From Dactylosporangium sp. AC04546 (lineage in GTDB: Bacteria; Actinomycetota; Actinomycetes; Mycobacteriales; Micromonosporaceae): a stretch of DNA of 64,000 nt. The translations under genes and the position numbers were made by a program. The notes beneath the pieces were generated by a model. The model was not told the origin of the DNA and searched no databases. It saw nothing but the letters and a program-made list of their open reading frames with translations. Each line of letters begins with the position of its first letter. The stretch's first letter is position 1. The stretch covers positions 1 to 64,000 of the forward strand of contig NZ_JAHYSG010000042.1 of NCBI RefSeq assembly GCF_022095675.1, read 5' to 3'. Shown here in pieces: positions 35,482-43,912 of this stretch.

Positions 35482-35865
35482 GAGTCTCCGTGACGACGAC
35501 GGTAAGCGAGGCCGCTCGCGACGGCGATGTCCGCCTGTGCTAGCGGGGTTCGTCGTTGCTACAGAGTAGGCGCTTGTGAAGCCGTGCACAAATCGCGATC
35601 TTGAAGCATCGGCGCTCACCACATAGAGGTCAGCGCCCGCCCGCGCGGACCACGCACGCGAGAATTGCCCCCGCGGCACCTGGTGCCCCCCTTCCCGGTC
35701 GCGGCCGACAACGGGCGAGCGCTGTGGCTATTATCGCCACAATTGCGACATCCCACCTCGTCAACACGCCATGTTTCATCCGACCGGTAGCCACACTACA
35801 CGTTTCCAGTAGGGTTGCCCCTACCATCAAGTGGCCGGGCGACGGGATGGGATGCGGGGGGCCGG
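35482..35865. other. divergent regulatory region between rex and the histidine kinase
   Basis: 384 bp, less GC-rich than the average for the window, without a gene. Besides the rex promoter/operator (35563-35591) it holds an inverted repeat TGTGGC-N7-GCCACA (35723-35741) with an AT-rich centre (TATTATC), and a GTAGGG-TTGC-CCCTAC hairpin about 50 bp before the kinase start. Either may regulate the kinase gene; no named consensus was recognised. Confidence 0.55.
35563..35591 (-). promoter_or_regulatory. rex promoter with Rex operator
   Basis: The 18-bp site 35574-35591, TTGTGAAGCCGTGCACAA, matches the Rex operator TTGTGAA-N4-TTCACAA with one change in the right arm. On the minus strand TTGTGC (35586-35591), 17 bp, then TACTCT (35563-35568) form a plausible -35/-10 pair. 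The operator covers the -35 and part of the spacer, an ideal place for repression. It lies about 80-110 bp before the rex start codon. Confidence 0.82.
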
Positions 35866-37188
35866 ATGAATAGCGTCGATGACATGACGACGACCATCAC
35901 CCCGATGCTCGGCCACGGCCGAATCTCTCGCGTTTTCCGCCAGCTCGGCGTCGACACGCAGTACGTCCTCCTCGGTTTCCCGCTGGGCCTCATCACGGTG
36001 ACGCTCTTCCTCACCGGCTTCGCCCTCGGCGTCGGGCTGTTCGTCACGGTCGTCGGCTTCCCGCTCCTGACCATCACGGTCATGCAGGCGCGCGGCTTCG
36101 CGACCGTGGAGCGCGCCCGGGTCGGGCCGGTGCTGCGCACCCGGCTGCCACACCCCTATTACCGCAAGGCGAAACCCGGGGCCGGCTTCTGGCGGCGCAC
36201 GTTCGAGCCGCTGGCCGACGGCCAGTCGTGGCTCGACCTGGTGCACGGCATCTTCCGGTTCATCCCGAGCACGATCGCCTTCGCGTTCGTGGTGACCTGG
36301 TGGGCGGGCACCCTCGGCGGCCTCACCACCGTGCTGTGGGACTGGTCGATCCCGCGCCCGCCGGACAACACCGACCTGCCCGAGCTCATCGGCCTCGGGT
36401 CGGGCACCGGAGTGCGGGTCCTCCTCTATACCGGCATCGGCGTCTTCTTCGCGCTCACCCTGTTCCCGGTCGTGCGGGCCGCCGCGCTCATGGAGGCGAT
36501 GTTCGCCCGCGCCCTGCTCAGCGGCGTCGCCGAGCTGCGCGAGCGGGTCGCCGCGGCGGAGGCGAGCCGCGACGTGGCCCGCGCCCAGACGGTGGCGGCG
36601 GTGTCGGCCGAGGCGACCGCCCTGCGCCGGCTGGAGCGCGACATCCACGACGGCCCGCAGCAGCGGCTGGTCCGGCTGGCGATGGACCTGGGCCGCGCCG
36701 ACCTCCAGTTCGAGACCGACCCGGCGGCGGCCCGCGCCACGGTCGCCGAGGCACTCAGCCAGACCCGCGAGACGCTGGAGGAGCTGCGCGCGCTGTCCCG
36801 CGGCATCGCCCCGCCGATCCTGGTCGACCGCGGCCTGCGCGCCGCCCTGACCGCGCTGGCCGGCCGCTCGCTGATCCCGGTCGACCTGGAGCTGCCCGAG
36901 CTGGACCGGCTCGCCGAGAACGTGGAGACGACGGCGTACTTCGTGGTCGCCGAGTCGCTGACGAACGTCGCCAAGCACAGCCACGCGAGCGAGGCGAAGG
37001 TCACCCTCCAGCGCTCCGCCTACGGGATGCTGGTGACCGTCGAGGACGACGGCGTCGGCGGGGCGAGCCTGGCCAAGGGTCACGGCCTGCGCGGACTGGC
37101 CGACCGGGTCAAGGCGTCCGGCGGCGAGCTGACCGTGACCAGCCCGGCCGAGGGCGGCACCCGCGTAACGGCCATCCTGCCGATCTGA
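35866..37188 (+). CDS. NarL/DesK-type sensor histidine kinase
   Basis: 440 aa. Two membrane blocks, about residues 27-70 (two helices) and 140-230 (two or three helices), are followed by a coiled-coil linker and a HisKA_3 dimerisation domain whose phospho-acceptor lies in RRLERDIHDGPQQRLVRLAMD. The HATPase domain has ESLTNVAKHSHASEAKV and VEDDGVGGA boxes. ATG at 35866 is chosen, with GGGGGG 5 nt upstream; ATG at 35884 is an alternative. The cognate LuxR-type regulator starts 35 bp after its stop. The stimulus is unknown. Confidence 0.88.
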   Translation: MNSVDDMTTTITPMLGHGRISRVFRQLGVDTQYVLLGFPLGLITVTLFLTGFALGVGLFVTVVGFPLLTITVMQARGFATVERARVGPVLRTRLPHPYYRKAKPGAGFWRRTFEPLADGQSWLDLVHGIFRFIPSTIAFAFVVTWWAGTLGGLTTVLWDWSIPRPPDNTDLPELIGLGSGTGVRVLLYTGIGVFFALTLFPVVRAAALMEAMFARALLSGVAELRERVAAAEASRDVARAQTVAAVSAEATALRRLERDIHDGPQQRLVRLAMDLGRADLQFETDPAAARATVAEALSQTRETLEELRALSRGIAPPILVDRGLRAALTALAGRSLIPVDLELPELDRLAENVETTAYFVVAESLTNVAKHSHASEAKVTLQRSAYGMLVTVEDDGVGGASLAKGHGLRGLADRVKASGGELTVTSPAEGGTRVTAILPI

Positions 37189-37223
37189 CATCACCCACCG
37201 CGACCCGCATAGGATGCCTATCC

Positions 37224-37868
37224 GTGCGGGTTGTCGTGGCGGATGATGCGGTACTGCTCCGAGAAGGTCTGGTGCGGCTGCTCGAGGAGAGCGGCCACAC
37301 CGTCGTCGCGGCGGTCGGTGACGGGCCGAGCCTGGTCGCGGCCGTGGTCGAACACCGGCCCGACGTCGCCATCGTCGACGTGCGGATGCCGCCCTCCCAC
37401 ACCGACGAGGGCCTGCGTGCGGCGGTCGCCGCCCGGCAGCAGGTGCCGGCGACGCCGATCCTGGTCCTGTCGCAGTACGTCGAGGTCTCCTACGCCGACG
37501 ACCTGCTCGCCGACCGGGCAGGGGCGGTCGGCTACCTGCTCAAGGACCGCGTCTCCGAGGTCGCCGAGTTCCTCGACGGGATGCGCCGGGTCGCCGCCGG
37601 CGCCACCGTGCTCGACCCCGAGGTCGTCGCCCAACTGCTGGTCCGGCGCCGGCGCGACGATCCGCTGCGCAGCCTGACCCCGCGCGAGCGGGAGGTGCTC
37701 GGGCTGATGGCGGAGGGCCGGTCGAACACGGCGATCGCCCGCAAGCTGGTGGTCACCGACGGCGCCGTCGAGAAGCACGTCAAGAACATCTTCACCAAGC
37801 TCGACCTGCAGCCGGACGACGAGCAGCACCGCCGCGTGCTCGCCGTCCTGACTTATCTACAGGGCTAG
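37224..37868 (+). CDS. LuxR/NarL-family response regulator
   Basis: 214 aa. A receiver domain (VRVVVADDAVLLREGLVRLLEE; phospho-Asp in VAIVDVRMPP; conserved Lys in YLLKDRV) and a C-terminal LuxR-type HTH (SLTPREREVLGLMAEGRSNTAIARKL...VEKHVKNIFTKL). GTG at 37224 lies after TAGGAT, 8 nt away, so leaderless expression is possible. It forms an operon with the preceding sensor kinase. Its 3' end overlaps the convergent HAD gene by 12 bp. Confidence 0.9.
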   Translation: MRVVVADDAVLLREGLVRLLEESGHTVVAAVGDGPSLVAAVVEHRPDVAIVDVRMPPSHTDEGLRAAVAARQQVPATPILVLSQYVEVSYADDLLADRAGAVGYLLKDRVSEVAEFLDGMRRVAAGATVLDPEVVAQLLVRRRRDDPLRSLTPREREVLGLMAEGRSNTAIARKLVVTDGAVEKHVKNIFTKLDLQPDDEQHRRVLAVLTYLQG

Positions 37869-38486
37869 AGAAACAGCGTCCACGAGCGAGTGCGCGACCG
37901 GAAGGCCGGTCGCCTCCAGCAGCCGCACGTCGGTGAAGCCGCCCGCGTAGAGCACGCAGGACGCACCGACCGCGCGGGCCGCGTCGCCGTCGTCGACCGA
38001 GTCGCCGATCAGCACCACGTCGGCTGGGTCCACGGCCAGCGCCGCCAGGTGCCGCTCCAGATAGGCGGCCTTGAGGTGCCCGCCGACCGTGCCCGGCAGC
38101 CCGTCGACCCGCACCAGGCGCGTGGTGAGCCCGTGCCGCTCCACCTCGACCAGCAGCTCGTCGTGGAAGAACATCGAGAGCAGCGACTGGGTGCCCGGCC
38201 ACTCGGCCATCGCGTCCAGCGCGTCGGGCACGAGCCGGACGGTCGGCATCCCCAGCCGGTAGGCGTCGTGGAAGGCGTCGTCGAGCAGCTGGAACTCGAC
38301 CTGGTCGACGGGCCGCTGGAGCACGTACGCGTAGTAGTCGAGGATCGGCCGGCGGAAGTCGCGGCGGTGCTCCTCCGCGGTGATCACCGGCCCGCCCACG
38401 GTGGCCAGGCAGACGTTGGTGGCGTCGACGACCAGCTTCAGGTCATCGAGGAGGGTCCCGTTCCAGTCCCAAACCAGGTGCTTCAC
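37857..38486 (-). CDS. HAD-family phosphatase
   Basis: 209 aa. HAD motif I DWNGTLLDD (DxNxT, catalytic Asp in the first strand) and motif IV VVLIGDSVDDGDAA, with a helical cap between. Substrate unknown; phosphoglycolate-phosphatase-like by layout. GTG at 38486 overlaps the glutaredoxin stop (GTGA). It is the third gene of a coupled acyl-CoA synthetase-glutaredoxin-HAD set. Confidence 0.85.
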   Translation of the reverse strand: MKHLVWDWNGTLLDDLKLVVDATNVCLATVGGPVITAEEHRRDFRRPILDYYAYVLQRPVDQVEFQLLDDAFHDAYRLGMPTVRLVPDALDAMAEWPGTQSLLSMFFHDELLVEVERHGLTTRLVRVDGLPGTVGGHLKAAYLERHLAALAVDPADVVLIGDSVDDGDAARAVGASCVLYAGGFTDVRLLEATGLPVAHSLVDAVSLAL

Positions 38487-38728
38487 CCGGGTGAGGATAG
38501 CCGCAGGTCCCGCAGGAGGCGTTCCTCCTCGACCCGCCAGTAGCCGTGCTCCTTGCCGTCGAGGAGCACGACCGGGATGCGGAAGCCGTACTCCTCCTCG
38601 AGCTGCTCGTCGCCGGTGATGTCGACCTCGGTCCACTCTTCGCCGGTCGCCGCGGCGACGCGGGCCATGATCTCCTTGGCGTCGTCGCACAGGTGGCAAC
38701 CGGGCCGGGTGATCAGGGTGAGTCTCAT
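38483..38728 (-). CDS. glutaredoxin-like thiol-disulfide protein
   Basis: 81 aa thioredoxin-fold protein with the active-site motif PGCHLC (Cys at ~11 and 14), then the cis-Pro strand RIPVVLLDGKEHGYW. It is one of the small DUF836/glutaredoxin-like proteins common beside hem or bldN regions in actinobacteria (compare Rv0508, from memory). ATG at 38728 overlaps the upstream synthetase stop (ATGA), and its own stop overlaps the next start, so all three genes are translationally coupled. Confidence 0.88.
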   Translation of the reverse strand: MRLTLITRPGCHLCDDAKEIMARVAAATGEEWTEVDITGDEQLEEEYGFRIPVVLLDGKEHGYWRVEEERLLRDLRLSSPG

Positions 38729-40245
38729 CGCAGGGCCGCCTTCCGGATCTTGCCGGTCGCCGAGTGTGGCAGCTCGGTCACGAACTCGACGGCCGTGGGG
38801 CACTTGAACCGGGCGAGGTTGCGCTCGCAGTGCGCGATCAGCTCCTCGGCCGTGACCTGGGAGCCGGGCCGGCGCACGACGACCGCCTTCACAGTTTGCC
38901 CGGTGTACGGATGCGGCACGCCGAGCGCCGCCGCCTCCAGCACCGCCTCGTGTGCGTTGAGCACCATCTCGACCTCATGGGGGTACACGTTGAATCCGCT
39001 CACCAGGATCAGCTCCCCCAGCCGGTCCACAATGAACAAATCGCCGTCCTCGTCCGCGTAGGCGACGTCGCCGGTCGCCCACCAGCCGTCCGGGTCCGGG
39101 CCGCCGCTCGCGTCCGGCCAGTACCCCAGGAAGAGGTTCCGGCCCCGCGCCACGATCTCGCCGGGGTCGGTGCGGACCTCGTCGTCCTCGTCGAGGAGCA
39201 CCTCGTTGCCGGCCGCGTCCACCAACTTGATCTCGACGCCCGGGATGGGCTGCCCGATCGAGCCCGGCTTCACGACGCCGCCGGCCAGCGTGCTGGTGAG
39301 CACGGGTGCGGTCTCGGTCAGCCCGTACCCCTGGTGCACCGTCTTCCCGGTCGTCTCCGCGAATCGCCGCTCCGCCGCCGGGTCCAGCGGGGAGGCGCCG
39401 CACACGGCCAGCCGGACGCCGGCCCAGGCGCGGGCCAGCGGCTCGCCCATCAGCGACCATGCGATGTACATCGGCGGCACCCCGACCACGCCGGTCACCC
39501 CGTGCCGCTCGATCGTGTCGAGGGCGTCGGCCGGGTCGAAGCGCTCGACGAGCACCCCGCACGCGCCGTGGTAGGCCACGGCGCCCAGGCCGGAGTTCAG
39601 CCCGTAGGCGTGGAAGAGCGGCACGGCGAGCAGCAGCACGTCGTCGCTCGTGACCGGCGCCGGGTCGATCCGGGCCAGCTGCTCGTGGTTGGCCAGCAGC
39701 GCGCGGTGCGGCAGCATCGCGCCCTTCGGCGCGCCGCCGGTGCCCGAGGTGTAGATGAGCACCGCGAGGTCGTCGTCACCCTGGTCACCCTGGTCACCCG
39801 TCGGAGTCTTGCCGCTTTTGAGCAGATCCGGGAGGTTATCGCCCAATCTGTACTGCCGAGAAGGCGCGTTCGACGCCTGCACCGAGCGGGTCGCGACGAG
39901 CACCGCCGCGCCGGAGTCGGCGAACACGTGCTCCAGCTCGCGGGCGGTATAGGCGGGGTTGACCGGCACCGCGACGAGGCCGGCACGCAGCACGCCGAAG
40001 AAGACGGCAGCGAACTCGGGGACGTTGGGCAGCGCGATCGCGACGCGGGCCGGGCCGTGCTCGTCGGCGGGCAGGTCGAGCGCGGCGAGGTTGGCGGCCA
40101 CCGCGTCCACCTGGCGGTCGAGCTCCGCCCAGGTCACGACCGTGTCGTGCGATCGCAGGGCCGGTCGGGCGCCGTTTGCGGCGGCGGCGCGCCGGACCAG
40201 ATCAGCGAAGTTGGAGACGTCCTGCACGGTCGCTGAGTCTGACAC
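38725..40245 (-). CDS. AMP-dependent (acyl-CoA) synthetase/ligase
   Basis: 506 aa. ANL-superfamily enzyme that activates a carboxylic acid, probably a fatty acid, as acyl-AMP then acyl-CoA. The phosphate loop YTSGTGGAPKGAML, the QGYGLTETAPVL motif, the DGWWATGDVAYADEDGDLFIVDR hinge region (listed in parts) and a C-terminal lysine in SATGKIRKAALR are all present. GTG at 40245 (VSDSATV) is taken as start; the frame is open 16 codons further. An exact 12-bp-arm inverted repeat lies immediately upstream (40260-40300). Confidence 0.88.
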   Translation of the reverse strand: MSDSATVQDVSNFADLVRRAAAANGARPALRSHDTVVTWAELDRQVDAVAANLAALDLPADEHGPARVAIALPNVPEFAAVFFGVLRAGLVAVPVNPAYTARELEHVFADSGAAVLVATRSVQASNAPSRQYRLGDNLPDLLKSGKTPTGDQGDQGDDDLAVLIYTSGTGGAPKGAMLPHRALLANHEQLARIDPAPVTSDDVLLLAVPLFHAYGLNSGLGAVAYHGACGVLVERFDPADALDTIERHGVTGVVGVPPMYIAWSLMGEPLARAWAGVRLAVCGASPLDPAAERRFAETTGKTVHQGYGLTETAPVLTSTLAGGVVKPGSIGQPIPGVEIKLVDAAGNEVLLDEDDEVRTDPGEIVARGRNLFLGYWPDASGGPDPDGWWATGDVAYADEDGDLFIVDRLGELILVSGFNVYPHEVEMVLNAHEAVLEAAALGVPHPYTGQTVKAVVVRRPGSQVTAEELIAHCERNLARFKCPTAVEFVTELPHSATGKIRKAALR

Positions 40246-40644
40246 ACCCCTGTCCGTCAGTGACGGGTGATGGTAGGCCGACGGAGAGATCACCCGTCAC
40301 CAATCACCCTGTCCCATGGCATGGTCCCTAACGCAGTCGAGCAGGGCGTCAGACCGGCGACACGCCGACTGAGTAATTGTCCACCCGTTCGTGTGCAGTG
40401 CGCGTGTCGTAGGTCAGTAGTCGGAGCAGGTTTTCGTCCCGTTTCGCCGTTTTCACGGCGTGTCGCACGGCGTGTCGTCGAGTAGTGACGGACAGCATGT
40501 GCGCCGGGCGGACACCGATCCGTGGAAAGAATGTCCCCTCACGACAAGAGCCGCCCACATGCGGGTGACGCCGGTCCTATCATCAGCGAAGTCAACTCAC
40601 CCCATTTATAGCGAGTTGATACCCCTCACCCCGAGGAGGCCCAA
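40246..40644. other. divergent regulatory region upstream of bldN
   Basis: About 400 bp without a conventional gene, between the acyl-CoA synthetase operon and bldN. It contains the operator-like repeat at 40260-40300 and a second inverted repeat, TCAACTC (40592-40598) with GAGTTGA (40613-40619), around an AT-rich 14-nt centre that ends 14 bp before the GAGGAGG of the small leader ORF. BldD boxes are expected by analogy with Streptomyces, but I could not identify one with confidence. Confidence 0.5.
40260..40300. promoter_or_regulatory. 12-bp perfect inverted repeat, candidate operator
   Basis: GTGACGGGTGAT (40260-40271) and ATCACCCGTCAC (40289-40300) are perfect complements with a 17-nt spacer, centred ~35 bp upstream of the acyl-CoA synthetase start. 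TACCAT on the minus strand within the spacer edge (about 40269-40274) could be a -10 box. This is a typical layout for a dimeric repressor site. Confidence 0.6.
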
Positions 40645-40695
40645 GTGCCCGTGATCGCGCCGAATGAGCCGTCTTGCCTGGCTTACGAAGCATGA
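40645..40695 (+). CDS. candidate 16-residue leader peptide coupled to bldN
   Basis: GTG at 40645 is preceded by a strong ribosome site GAGGAGG (40633-40639, 5-nt spacing). It encodes VPVIAPNEPSCLAYEA and stops with a TGA at 40693-40695 that overlaps the bldN ATG (40692-40694) as ATGA. bldN itself has no other good ribosome site, so its translation probably depends on reinitiation from this ORF. No repeated codon typical of classical attenuation is seen. It is too short to judge coding potential. Confidence 0.5.
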   Translation: MPVIAPNEPSCLAYEA

Positions 40696-41606
40696 GCGGT
40701 TACCAGCACGTGTTCGACGACGAACACGGACTCGCCGGTGGGCTGTGGATGCTGCGCGACTCGATGCGCGACATGTTCAGCACGGTGATTCGCGGCGAAG
40801 GCGGCAGTGTGCCGCGGACGCGCGGGCGCCCACACACCAACGAGGCGCCGACCCGCCCCGGACCGGCCCCGAACGCCCGGCCCAATGCCGGGATGAACGG
40901 CAAGCCGTCCGGCAACGGCGCCGGAGCGGGCCTGCTCGGCGAGGAGACCGTGCCGATCCCGACCAACGTGGTCGCCGGGACGACGCTCGTCGACACCGTC
41001 CCGGAGCCGAGCCCGCCGCCGGCTCGGCCCGACCGGGGCGACCCGGCCTCCGAGGTCTGGGCGCTCATCGAGCGGGCCCAGGCCGGCGACGGTGCGGCAT
41101 TCGGACTCCTCTACGACCGGTACTTCGACACGGTCTTCCGGTTCGTGTACTTCCGGGTCGGCAACCGCCAGCTGGCCGAGGACCTGACCGCCGACACCTT
41201 CCTGCGGGCGCTCAAGCGCATCGGCAGCTTCACCTGGCAGGGCCGCGACCTGGGGGCCTGGCTGGTCACCATCGCGCGCAACCTGGTGGCCGACCACTTC
41301 AAGTCCGGGCGGTACCGGCTCGAGGTGACGACGGGCGACGTGCTCGACGCCGACCGGCCGGACCGGGGCCCCGAGGGCAGCCCCGAAGCCGCGGTCATCG
41401 ACCACATCACCAACGTCGACCTGCTCAAGGCCGTGAAGCAGCTCAACCCCGAGCAGCAGGAGTGCATCGTGCTGCGGTTCCTGCACGGCTTCTCCGTCGC
41501 GGAGACCGCGCAGGCCATGAACAAGAACGAGGGAGCCATCAAAGCGTTGCAGTACCGAGCGGTGCGTGCACTCGCCCGGCTCCTGCCCGACGGATTCCAA
41601 CCGTGA
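40692..41606 (+). CDS. bldN: ECF-family developmental sigma factor BldN (pro-sigma)
   Basis: 304 aa. A Pro/Gly-rich N-terminal extension of ~120 residues is followed by sigma region 2 (EVWALIERAQAGDGAAFGLLYDRYF...RVGNRQLAEDLTADTFLRALKRI), then region 4 (LLKAVKQLNPEQQECIVLRFLHGFSVAETAQAMNKNEGAIKALQYRAVRAL); both are quoted only in part. TWQGRDLGAWLVTIARNL and YRLEVTTGDVLDA match Streptomyces BldN closely. There BldN is made as a pro-protein with an N-terminal extension that is removed, and it drives aerial-hyphae genes; the long extension here fits that. ATG at 40692 overlaps the leader-ORF stop. The putative anti-sigma gene rsbN lies downstream. Confidence 0.92.
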   Translation: MSGYQHVFDDEHGLAGGLWMLRDSMRDMFSTVIRGEGGSVPRTRGRPHTNEAPTRPGPAPNARPNAGMNGKPSGNGAGAGLLGEETVPIPTNVVAGTTLVDTVPEPSPPPARPDRGDPASEVWALIERAQAGDGAAFGLLYDRYFDTVFRFVYFRVGNRQLAEDLTADTFLRALKRIGSFTWQGRDLGAWLVTIARNLVADHFKSGRYRLEVTTGDVLDADRPDRGPEGSPEAAVIDHITNVDLLKAVKQLNPEQQECIVLRFLHGFSVAETAQAMNKNEGAIKALQYRAVRALARLLPDGFQP

Positions 41607-41775
41607 TCGCTGTCACCTTCAGTTACAGTGCCCCCGGTGGCGCCGTAACCAGCCTCCGCTCTGCGGCGTTGGTCCTGATGCGACCGTCGGCATGGCGCAC
41701 GGCGGACGCGGTGGCCCACCATCCCGCTGCCCTGCCGCGCCTGATTGACGCGATCACGGAAGGGGGGTGCCTCAG

Positions 41776-42861
41776 GTGATTGGCTCCGTCTTCCATCGTC
41801 GACGGGCTGAGCGGTTCGCCCAGCTCATGGACGAGGCCACGGGGGCCCGACGGCACCGCATAAGGTCAACGCTCGACGACTCCCTGGCCGACCTCGTGCA
41901 TGTCGGCCAGCGACTCTCCGAAATGCCCGTCAAGGTGGAGGGACAGCAGGAGTTCCGGGACGGCCTGCGGGCCATGCTCCTGGCCACGGCCGAGCGCGAG
42001 GGCATCGGTGCCACCGCGAAGGAGCCGGAGCCGACGTCCCGGGCGACCCTGCGGTCGCTGCGCCGACCGGCGGGCAGCCGTCCGGCCGTGAGCCGGCGGA
42101 CCCGCACCCGGGGCGCGATCGTCGTCGGCCTGGCCGCCGGCACCCTCGCACTGTCGGGCATGTCGGCCGCGAGCGGCGACGCGATCCCGGGCGACGCGCT
42201 GTACTCGGTCAAGCGCTCCACCGAGAAGGCCCAGCTCGCACTGGCCGGGTCGGACATCAGCCGGGGCCAGCTGTACCTCGAGTTCGCCCGCACCCGGCTC
42301 GATGAGGCCCAGGCGGTCAAGGACCCGGCCGGCCTCAGCGGGGTCCTGGACGACATGGACAACGAGACCCTTCAGGGTGTCCGGCTGTTGACCACCACGG
42401 CGGTGGCCCGCAAGGACACGGCGGCGCTCGACGCGATCGACACGTTCGCGTCGACCCAGCGCGCCGCGGCCGAGAAGCTCCGCGCGTCGGCCACCGGCGA
42501 CGCCCGCACCCGGGCGACGAAATCGGTGACCCTGCTGGAGGAGATCCGGCGCCGCTCGCAGGCGCTGCGCCCGCTGCTCAAGTGCGGCGCGAACGCCACG
42601 TCGGCCGCCGACACCCTCGGCCCCGTGCCGAACGGCTCGGCCTGCAAGACCACGGGCGGCCAGAAGAACGGCCAGCAGCCCGGCGCACCGTCCCAGAACC
42701 ACCCCGGTCAGACCGGCACGGTCACCGGCGCACGCCCTTCCCCCAGCACCAGCGGTTCCGTGAGCGAGTCGGCGCCCGCCGTGTCGACGCCCGCGCCGGA
42801 GCCGTCCCCCAGCAAATCGGACAAGCAGGGCGCCGGCCTCCTGGACTGGTTGTTCGGCTGA
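41776..42861 (+). CDS. rsbN: DUF5667 membrane protein, RsbN-type anti-sigma factor of BldN
   Basis: 361 aa. A cytoplasmic N-terminal region of ~110 residues (likely sigma-binding), one transmembrane helix (~112-132), then an extracellular DUF5667 domain (GDALYSVKRSTEKAQLALAGSD...RLDEAQAVKD) and a Pro/Ser/Gly-rich C-terminal tail. In Streptomyces the gene after bldN encodes RsbN, a membrane anti-sigma factor that holds BldN, and position and topology agree. GTG at 41776 has GGAAGGGGGG 8 nt upstream; the GTG at 41767 lies within that site. A strong terminator follows. Confidence 0.85.
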   Translation: MIGSVFHRRRAERFAQLMDEATGARRHRIRSTLDDSLADLVHVGQRLSEMPVKVEGQQEFRDGLRAMLLATAEREGIGATAKEPEPTSRATLRSLRRPAGSRPAVSRRTRTRGAIVVGLAAGTLALSGMSAASGDAIPGDALYSVKRSTEKAQLALAGSDISRGQLYLEFARTRLDEAQAVKDPAGLSGVLDDMDNETLQGVRLLTTTAVARKDTAALDAIDTFASTQRAAAEKLRASATGDARTRATKSVTLLEEIRRRSQALRPLLKCGANATSAADTLGPVPNGSACKTTGGQKNGQQPGAPSQNHPGQTGTVTGARPSPSTSGSVSESAPAVSTPAPEPSPSKSDKQGAGLLDWLFG

Positions 42862-42892
42862 TTTGTTCACTTGAACACTTCGCTTGGACACG

Positions 42893-42923
42893 ACAGGGCC
42901 CGGTGCAGTCCACCGGGCCCTGT
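42893..42923 (+). terminator. terminator after rsbN
   Basis: A perfect 13-bp stem, ACAGGGCCCGGTG (42893-42905) with CACCGGGCCCTGT (42911-42923), 5-nt loop, followed by TGCTATT. It lies 32 bp past the rsbN stop and isolates the bldN-rsbN unit from the HAD gene. Confidence 0.85.
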
Positions 42924-42993
42924 TGCTATTCCGGACCGGTACCGTTGGTCCGTCGAGTGAGACGGCCGGGGGACAGACACAGGGAGCAGACGC

Positions 42994-43911
42994 ATGGCGT
43001 TCCGACCTTCCGCGCTGCGACGCAAGCGGCCCCGGGGCCGCATCGTGGCGTCCTCGGCGGGCTGGGCGGCGGCTGAGGTGGAGGCGGCGCTGGAGGTGCC
43101 CGCCGACCCGGGCGCTGCGGCGTTCTTCGACGTCGACAACACGATGATGCAGGGCGCGTCGATCTACTACTTCGCCCGCGGCCTGGCCAAGCGCAAGTAC
43201 TTCACCAGCACCGACCTGCTGCGCTTCGCCTACCAGCAGGCCCGCTTCCGGCTGCTGGCGTCCGAACACGCCGGCACCGTCTCCAACGCCAAGTCCACCG
43301 CCCTGGCGTTCATCGCCGGCTGGAAGGTCGAGGACATGGAGCGGCTCTGCGAGGAGATCTTCGACGAGTTGATGGCCGACCGGATCTGGTCCGGCACGCT
43401 CGCCCTCGCACAGCTGCACCTCGACGCCGGCCAGCGGGTCTGGCTGGTCACCGCGGCCCCGGTCGAGCTGGGCCGGATCATCGCCGCCCGCCTCGGCCTG
43501 ACCGGCGCGATCGGCACCGTCGCGGAGATCATCGACGGCGTCTACACCGGCCGCCTGGTCGGCGACCTCATGCACGGCCCGGAGAAGGCCTCGGCGATCA
43601 CCGCGCTGGCGCTGGCGGAAGGCCTCGACCTGGCCCGCTGCGCCGCCTACTCCGACTCGGTGAACGACACCCCGATGCTCTCCACGGTGGGCTACGCGGT
43701 GGCGGTCAACCCGGACCCGGCCCTGCGCCGCGAGGCCCGCAAGCGGGGCTGGGAGATCCGCGACTTCCGCACGGGTCGCAAGGCGGCGAAGATCGCGGTG
43801 CCGGCCGCCCTGGCCACGGGCATCGTCATCGGCGGCGTGGCCACGGCGACGGCCATGCGCAGGCGCCGGCGCCGGCCCCCGGCCCAGCCGGGGCCGTCCC
43901 CGCAGAGCTGA
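42994..43911 (+). CDS. HAD-IB family hydrolase (SerB-like), membrane-tailed
   Basis: 305 aa. HAD-IB motif [14 protein letters not shown] (residues 45-57), then [12 protein letters not shown] (motif II region) and [11 protein letters not shown] (motif III). The cap resembles phosphoserine phosphatase SerB1-type proteins next to acyltransferases in actinobacteria. A hydrophobic C-terminal helix (~272-292) followed by a basic RRRRRR tail suggests membrane association, so the substrate may be a lipid phosphate; this is inference from tail and neighbour. ATG with GGGAG upstream. Convergent with the acyltransferase (1-bp gap). Confidence 0.85.
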   Translation: MAFRPSALRRKRPRGRIVASSAGWAAAEVEAALEVPADPGAAAFFDVDNTMMQGASIYYFARGLAKRKYFTSTDLLRFAYQQARFRLLASEHAGTVSNAKSTALAFIAGWKVEDMERLCEEIFDELMADRIWSGTLALAQLHLDAGQRVWLVTAAPVELGRIIAARLGLTGAIGTVAEIIDGVYTGRLVGDLMHGPEKASAITALALAEGLDLARCAAYSDSVNDTPMLSTVGYAVAVNPDPALRREARKRGWEIRDFRTGRKAAKIAVPAALATGIVIGGVATATAMRRRRRRPPAQPGPSPQS

Positions 43912-43912
43912 C

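Noticed and set aside
40674..40691. TTG start for bldN at 40674.
   Set aside because: No ribosome site, and the ATG at 40692 forms an ATGA overlap with the leader ORF.
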